Assembly (NCBI GenBank): GCA_002786355.1
Contig: PGCO01000002.1
Coordinates: 496,001 to 560,000 of the forward strand
DNA: 64,000 bases
Direction of reading: 5' to 3'
Origin: Sediminibacterium sp. FEMGT703S
GTDB taxonomy: Bacteria > Bacteroidota > Bacteroidia > Chitinophagales > Chitinophagaceae
Shown here: positions 58,941 through 64,000 of the stretch, in pieces
Numbering within the stretch: position 1 is the stretch's first letter
Layout of the letters: each line of letters starts with the position of its first letter
Notes under the pieces: generated by a model
Seen by the model: only the letters and a program-made list of their open reading frames with translations
The model's database searches: none
Told to the model about the DNA's origin: nothing
Position numbers and translations under genes: made by a program

Positions 58941-61430
58941 TTATTTACCTGCTAAAAAAACAGCATTCGCAATAAGCAAATAGCCATTTTCCCAGAAGTT
59001 TCTAAATAAAGGATCTTCTGAAATATACACAACGGTTCCTGCACCCATGTCTTGCACTCCAAACAACATTCCATCTTTTAAGTTGGGCTTCAATTTTGCA
59101 CCAGCAAAACCTGATACATAGGCATCTTTCTTAATAGTGCCCACGTTCCAACCATCTTTCATCATTTCATACACATTGCCATCTTGTTTGAGTGTATAAT
59201 AAAACTCAGGGTATCCAAATGCTAGCGGGTGAGTATTGTCTAAATCCACTTTATATATAGCCCCTGGAATAGAATTGGTGATATAATCCTTTTCTCTATC
59301 AGCGTATTTTTTAACAGAATCATTCTCTTTGTCTGACTTAGCTTCTTTTAGTTTAATTCCCCAGTCTGATCTACTCATTAATGCCATTGCGTTTTCTAAA
59401 GCAATTAACTTTCCACCTCCACGAACAAAATCTTTTAATTTGTCTGCCGTTGCTTTCTCCCCTAAATTTCTATAATTGCCATCAGGAATAATCACCACAT
59501 CATAATTCTTTAAATTGTATCGAGCAATATCCACTGCATTTAATAAAGTGATTGGATATTCTAAAATTTTATCAAAATAATGCCAAACTTCTCCAGCTGC
59601 TAAAGAAGAACTTTGATCTCCAGTTAACATGGCTACTTTAGGTGTTGCTGCAATATTTTTAATATCAGGAGAACCAAAGTCTGAACCCTTATCCATAAAG
59701 CCAGTTTCTACTGCATCAGCTTGTACGTTAAATTGTGCACAGGCAGTGTTTACTACCGTTAACCAATTTTGCTGATTACTTGTTTTTAAAATAACCAATG
59801 TTCCCCTATCATAATTTTTATTTTTATAGGTAAAGGGCTTTTCAACAAAACGAACTTTCACCCCATTCTTTAATAAATATGCCAATACTTTAGCACTATT
59901 AAAGGAGGTATAAGGAATCAATGCACCATAGTTGCTATTGATTGAAGAAATTGAGGCACCAGCTGACTCTGGGTTCACAGAAAGCTTTTCTTTAACTGCA
60001 TAGCCTTTAATACCATAAGCGTAAGATGCAGCCCATGCAGTAATATCATAAGTATTTGAATCGGTTACGACTGTTCTTGGTTCTAATAATACTTTAGCCA
60101 TTACTGCCCTTGGCTGAAAAGCACTCACTGCAATATGATTGCCCTCATCAGTAAATGCATCATCTTTTCCAGTAAAATAATTAAAACCCCTAAATGTTTT
60201 ATTATTTAATATGCCATATTCAATTCCGTTTTGACTCAATAATTTTTTTAGGGCGCCCATTTTATTTTCATCCTTTGCAGTGAAAACATAGGTTTTGTAT
60301 TCTCCAATCTTCCCAGATCTACTATCATCAAAAAACTGCTTAAACTCGGCTATTAATTTGCTTTTGTTTTTTGAAGCAATTTCAATCGTAGATAAGCCTG
60401 TAGTAAAATGGTGAGCTGCACGGTCTACTAAGGTTAACGTGTCATTGTCATCATTCAAAATACCCAATCCAGCTCTTATACCACCCTGCTCATAAGTCAT
60501 CCCAATTGCACCATTATATACAGGATAAGTGTCCCCGTATGAAGGATACAATAAATCAAATCTTTCTTTGGTAAAAAATAACCAATTATTCTGATCAAAA
60601 TACTTCGCATGATTACGACCAATCATTACTTGAAAATCGCGCTGCCAAGGGGTAATCACTTCGTGGATGGGTTCCGCCGCAGGGGCAAAATAATATGGCT
60701 CATTAAACCCCTGTTCATGATAGTCCACATGAATTTGTGGCATCCATTCATGGTACTTTTTTATACGTTGTTGAGTTTCAACTTGTGTTTGCCAAGCCCA
60801 GTCTCTATTCAAATCAAAATTATAATGATTACTCCTTCCCCCAGGCCAAGGTTCTGCATGTTCTCTAGAAGCAGGATCGGCATTGTAATTTTTTCCTACT
60901 ACCGAATTGTACCAGTTAATATAACGATCTCTGCCATCCGGATTAATACATGGATCTAATACTACAACCGTATTTTTAAGCCATTCTTTGGTTTGGGCAT
61001 TTGTAGGATCAGTAAGTGCATGGATGGTTAACAAAAAAGCCTCTGAAGAAGACGCTTCATTACCATGCACATTATAGCTCAACCAAACAATTGCGGGCGC
61101 ATTCTCCGTTATTGGGGCAGCTTTGTCTTTGGCAAGACCAGCCATGCGTAAATTATTGATTCTAATTTGCTCTAATTGCTTCATATTCTCAGGCGTACTC
61201 ACAAAAGCCAGCATCAATTCTCTGCCTTCATTCGTTTCACCGTATTTTTCTACTTTAACCATATCTGGTCTTGCACCAGCTATGGTTTTTACATAGTCTA
61301 CAATTCGATGATGCCTTGTAAAACGGGTTCCAACTTTGTAACCCAGAAATTGTTCTGGACTGGGTACAGATTGAGCAATAGCAGCAACTGTAATCCCCAT
61401 ACAGAAAAGTCCAAATAAAATTTTTTTCAT
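58941..61430 (-). CDS. Exported M14 family zinc carboxypeptidase
   Basis: This 829-residue protein from the chosen start has a signal peptide (MKKILFGLFCMGITVAAIAQ). The M14 zinc motif HGNEASSSE (about 103-111), a PD-x-NPDGRDR stretch (about 155-162) and HVDYHEQG (about 229-236) give the metal and catalytic residues. The C-terminal half is a second domain (about 400-829) with GDQSSSLAAGEVW and VVIIPDGNY, resembling a glutamine-amidotransferase-like fold; its activity is unknown. It would degrade peptides in the periplasm or outside. An ATG 15 bases upstream exists. No type IX export signal is obvious at the C-terminus. Confidence 0.88.
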   Translation of the reverse strand: MKKILFGLFCMGITVAAIAQSVPSPEQFLGYKVGTRFTRHHRIVDYVKTIAGARPDMVKVEKYGETNEGRELMLAFVSTPENMKQLEQIRINNLRMAGLAKDKAAPITENAPAIVWLSYNVHGNEASSSEAFLLTIHALTDPTNAQTKEWLKNTVVVLDPCINPDGRDRYINWYNSVVGKNYNADPASREHAEPWPGGRSNHYNFDLNRDWAWQTQVETQQRIKKYHEWMPQIHVDYHEQGFNEPYYFAPAAEPIHEVITPWQRDFQVMIGRNHAKYFDQNNWLFFTKERFDLLYPSYGDTYPVYNGAIGMTYEQGGIRAGLGILNDDNDTLTLVDRAAHHFTTGLSTIEIASKNKSKLIAEFKQFFDDSRSGKIGEYKTYVFTAKDENKMGALKKLLSQNGIEYGILNNKTFRGFNYFTGKDDAFTDEGNHIAVSAFQPRAVMAKVLLEPRTVVTDSNTYDITAWAASYAYGIKGYAVKEKLSVNPESAGASISSINSNYGALIPYTSFNSAKVLAYLLKNGVKVRFVEKPFTYKNKNYDRGTLVILKTSNQQNWLTVVNTACAQFNVQADAVETGFMDKGSDFGSPDIKNIAATPKVAMLTGDQSSSLAAGEVWHYFDKILEYPITLLNAVDIARYNLKNYDVVIIPDGNYRNLGEKATADKLKDFVRGGGKLIALENAMALMSRSDWGIKLKEAKSDKENDSVKKYADREKDYITNSIPGAIYKVDLDNTHPLAFGYPEFYYTLKQDGNVYEMMKDGWNVGTIKKDAYVSGFAGAKLKPNLKDGMLFGVQDMGAGTVVYISEDPLFRNFWENGYLLIANAVFLAGK

Positions 61431-61500
61431 ATGTTCATTATTCAAACATGAAAGTAGGAATAAAGGGAAAGAAAACCCGATAAAAAATGTAAATTACCAC

Positions 61501-63222
61501 ATGAGAAAATTTTTACTAGGATTTGGATTTTGGAGCATCATGCTAAATACCAACGGGCAATCCGTTGCTTCCATTGTAGGCCCCAATAAAGAAATTAATC
61601 CATACCATTACGCAGTTGTAAAAAGAGCCGAGTTTAAACAGGCTGCAGTAAGTAGTGCACACCCGCTAGCAAGTATGGTTGGTGCAGCCATCATGAAAAA
61701 AGGTGGAAATGCATTTGATGCAGCAATTGCCACACAGTTGGTGTTAGCTGTTGTCTTCCCCAATGCAGGCAATATTGGAGGAGGTGGATTTTTACTAGCA
61801 AGAAAAACCAATGGAGAATTAATTGGGATTGATTATAGGGAAGCTGCTCCCGAAAAAAGTTCCAGAGATATGTATTTAGATAAAAGCGGGAACGCTCAAC
61901 TAAATTTATCACAACATGGTCATCTTGCTTCAGGAATACCTGGTACTATTGCAGGACTATTTGCATCTCATGCTTATGCAAAACTCCCATTTAAAGAATT
62001 AATTCAACCTGCCATTGATATTGCAGCAAAAGGATTTGTATTAACTGAAAAAGAAGCAGCCAGCATTAATGGGATAAAAGAATCCATTGAAAAATTGAGT
62101 ACCCAACCTACCGCATTTTTTAAACCTACTCGTTGGAGAGTGGGTGATACACTTATTCAAAAAGATTTAGCGAATACATTAGAGCGTATTCAAAAAGAGG
62201 GTGCTTTAGGATTTTATGGAGGCAAAACAGCTGATTTAATTGTTGCTGAAATGGATAGAGGCAAAGGAATTATTTCTCATTCAGATTTAAAAAATTACAC
62301 TGCCAAACTAAGAGAACCGATTGTGTTTAATTATAGAAACCATGAAATAGTCAGTTTCGCTCCACCCAGCAGTGGTGGTATTTTATTGGCACAAATGATG
62401 AAGATGATTGAGAAATATCCTGTTGGGAAAATGAAATTTCAAACACCTGAATCGGTACAATTAATGATTGAGGCAGAAAGAAGAGCATTTGCAGATAGAG
62501 CAGAACATATGGGTGATCCGGATTTTTGGAAAGTCCCTGTTAAAACGATGATTAGTGATGCTTATCTAGCACAAAGAATGAGTGATTATATACCAAACAA
62601 AGCAGGTAGTAGTAAAGAAATCAATGCTGGTAAAATCAGTGAGAGTGAAGAAACTACACATTTAAGTGTTGTGGATGGAGCAGGAAATATTGTATCCGTA
62701 ACAACTACGTTAAATGGCAGCTATGGCTCTAAAGTAGTGGTAGGGGGAGCAGGATTTCTGTTGAATAATGAAATGGACGACTTTAGTGTAAAGCCAGGGG
62801 TTCCTAATATGTTTGGTGCAGTTGGCGGAGAAGCCAATGCAATTGCGCCAGGCAAAAGAATGCTCAGTTCTATGACCCCTACCCTTGTAATGAAAAATAA
62901 AAAACCATATATCGTTATTGGAACACCTGGTGGAACCACTATTCCCACTTCGGTTTACCAAGCTTTGGTTAATGTAATTGATTTTAATATGAAATTGGGC
63001 GATGCAATTGATTTGCCAAAATTTCACCATCAATGGTTGCCAGACGAAGTTATGATTGAGACAAATTTCAATCCCAAAACCAAAGAAGCACTACAAAAAA
63101 TGGGGTATATCTTAAAAGACCGGTCTAGTATTGGCCGAACAGATGGCATCAGAATTCTACCAAATAAAACTAGGGAAGCTGCTGCAGATAGACGTGGCGA
63201 TGATTCTGTTGCTGGATTTTAA
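61501..63222 (+). CDS. ggt: Gamma-glutamyltransferase
   Basis: This 573-residue Ntn hydrolase cleaves gamma-glutamyl bonds, as in glutathione, and transfers the group. It has a signal peptide (MRKFLLGFGFWSIMLNTNGQ), NIGGGGFLLA (about 91-100), IDYREAAP (about 110-117), SGGILLAQMM (about 291-300) and the autoprocessing Thr385 in EETTHLSVVDGAGN. Later SSMTPTLVMKNKKPYIVIGTPGG binds the gamma-glutamyl group. It should cleave itself into large and small subunits in the periplasm. Divergent from the M14 gene with 70 bases between. Confidence 0.95.
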   Translation: MRKFLLGFGFWSIMLNTNGQSVASIVGPNKEINPYHYAVVKRAEFKQAAVSSAHPLASMVGAAIMKKGGNAFDAAIATQLVLAVVFPNAGNIGGGGFLLARKTNGELIGIDYREAAPEKSSRDMYLDKSGNAQLNLSQHGHLASGIPGTIAGLFASHAYAKLPFKELIQPAIDIAAKGFVLTEKEAASINGIKESIEKLSTQPTAFFKPTRWRVGDTLIQKDLANTLERIQKEGALGFYGGKTADLIVAEMDRGKGIISHSDLKNYTAKLREPIVFNYRNHEIVSFAPPSSGGILLAQMMKMIEKYPVGKMKFQTPESVQLMIEAERRAFADRAEHMGDPDFWKVPVKTMISDAYLAQRMSDYIPNKAGSSKEINAGKISESEETTHLSVVDGAGNIVSVTTTLNGSYGSKVVVGGAGFLLNNEMDDFSVKPGVPNMFGAVGGEANAIAPGKRMLSSMTPTLVMKNKKPYIVIGTPGGTTIPTSVYQALVNVIDFNMKLGDAIDLPKFHHQWLPDEVMIETNFNPKTKEALQKMGYILKDRSSIGRTDGIRILPNKTREAAADRRGDDSVAGF

Positions 63223-63298
63223 TACGATTTATTAAAAAATATAAAGCTTACTTGTATTATTCTTTTATTTTATGATTTCAGTTAATTAATTTTATTGC

Positions 63299-64000
63299 AT
63301 GCATTATCTCTTAAAACAATTTTTCCCTCCCATATTCAGAACCCTTTATTGGTATAGTTTTAAGTATGGATGGAAGGGAGATTACGAAAGCTTTGAAGCT
63401 GCTAATAAAATTGCAAAGGGCTATGATGACCAGGAAATTTTAGAGAAAATCAAGGAAACTACAAGAAAAGTGGTAAGTGGAGAAGTGGCTTATGAGCGGG
63501 ATGGAATAGTTTATGATACCCCTAAAATGAATTTTAGTATGTTGGCTACATTATTGATGGTAGCCAGTAAAAATAAAAATAAACTAACAGTACTCGATTT
63601 TGGCGGATCATTGGGAACCACCTATAACCATAAAAAAAATTACTTAAATGAATTGGATAGTCTACATTGGTGTATTGTAGAACAGCCCAATTATGTTGAA
63701 GCCGGAAGAAAAGAATTTGAACATGATAGACTTCATTTTTATTACTCTTTAGAAGAGTGTTTACAACACCATCAACCAGATATAATTATTTTTTCTGGGG
63801 TAATTCAATACATTGAAAAGACTTATGAATTGCTTGACCAAATTAGAATGAGTGGTGTAAAATATTTGTACATCGACTACATTGCTTTTAATGACGAAGA
63901 CAGAGATAGAATAGCCATACAACATGTACCACCTGAGTTTTATGGTGTACCAGCTTCTTATACTTGTTGGTTTTATAGCAAACCAAAGCTGTATCAATAC
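63299..64000 (+). CDS. TIGR04325-type putative methyltransferase, 3' end outside window
   Basis: The frame opens with ATG at 63299 and stays open to the right edge (234 residues). It has MHYLLKQFFPPIFRTLYWYSFKYGW at the start, then the SAM-site-like VLDFGGSLGTTYNHKK (about 98-113), HWCIVEQPNYVEAGRKEF (about 125-142) and DIIIFSGVIQYIEKTYELL (about 160-178). These blocks are those of the TIGR04325 family of putative methyltransferases, often found in polysaccharide gene clusters. The right flank may thus lead into a surface polysaccharide locus, an inference. The product is cytosolic. Confidence 0.85.
   Translation, partial: MHYLLKQFFPPIFRTLYWYSFKYGWKGDYESFEAANKIAKGYDDQEILEKIKETTRKVVSGEVAYERDGIVYDTPKMNFSMLATLLMVASKNKNKLTVLDFGGSLGTTYNHKKNYLNELDSLHWCIVEQPNYVEAGRKEFEHDRLHFYYSLEECLQHHQPDIIIFSGVIQYIEKTYELLDQIRMSGVKYLYIDYIAFNDEDRDRIAIQHVPPEFYGVPASYTCWFYSKPKLYQY

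Overview
The window reads as a continuous piece of a low-GC Bacteroidota chromosome, most likely the Chitinophagia/Chitinophagaceae branch. The evidence is the gene content: GLPGLI protein, DUF4270 lipoprotein, PorQ of type IX secretion, GSCFA protein, a fused CcoNO oxidase, LytTR two-component pair and TonB receptors. The promoters also fit, with -7 elements of the form TAnnTTTG. Lineage is inferred from family content, not from a marker-gene tree. There is no phage, insertion sequence, integron, plasmid gene or CRISPR array. Gene density is high and no gene-free stretch exceeds 300 bases; the longest gaps (about 52609-52803 and 56250-56486) hold regulatory sites.

Region by region. 1-2 kb: the end of a TonB-dependent receptor followed by a GLPGLI protein. 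2-12 kb: a complete cbb3 oxidase locus on the minus strand, read in transcription order as Crp/Fnr regulator, hemerythrin-like protein, ccoI, ccoS, ccoNO fusion, ccoQ, ccoP, ccoG, ccoH, SafE-like protein; ccoS and ccoQ are tiny genes that are easily missed. 12-21 kb: glucan and glucose handling, with a secreted GH13 amylase and SLC45-like transporter, glgC and glgA for glycogen, then a divergent FucP/GluP-like sugar importer and ROK kinase. 21-27 kb: phosphodiester glycosidase, lipA, a beta-barrel-like protein, OsmC, and a minus-strand run Maf, UbiA prenyltransferase, KdsC-like phosphatase, IscX, ferredoxin. 27-38.7 kb: alpha/beta hydrolase, topA, fatty acid desaturase, transglutaminase-like protein, CsaA-like protein, ogt, GSCFA, HMG-CoA lyase, rlmB, Nudix hydrolase, a membrane protein, metK. 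38.7-41 kb: DUF4270 lipoprotein and a half-length GT5 synthase homologue. 41-49 kb: flippase-like protein, hldE-C-type adenylyltransferase, ppk1-ppx, LytS/LytR-type pair, ALDH7 dehydrogenase. 49-56 kb: porQ, lon, a small repeat lipoprotein, der, era, initiator tRNA, GIN-domain protein. 56-64 kb: a TPP riboswitch controlling a TonB receptor, an M14 peptidase, gamma-glutamyltransferase, and a TIGR04325-type methyltransferase cut by the window end.

How it fits together. The cell appears to be an aerobe able to respire at low oxygen through cbb3 oxidase under an Fnr-like regulator. It degrades external alpha-glucans, takes up and phosphorylates glucose, and stores carbon as glycogen and phosphate as polyphosphate. 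It imports thiamin compounds through a riboswitch-controlled outer-membrane receptor. Most of the window is ordinary housekeeping. The points most worth a second look are the regulatory DNA of the cbb3 locus (a TGAT-N4-ATCA box and a promoter with a nested palindrome), the half-length GT5 protein paired with DUF4270, a nine-G homopolymer at the start of glgC, and apparent leaderless promoters. No clearly new multi-gene system was found.
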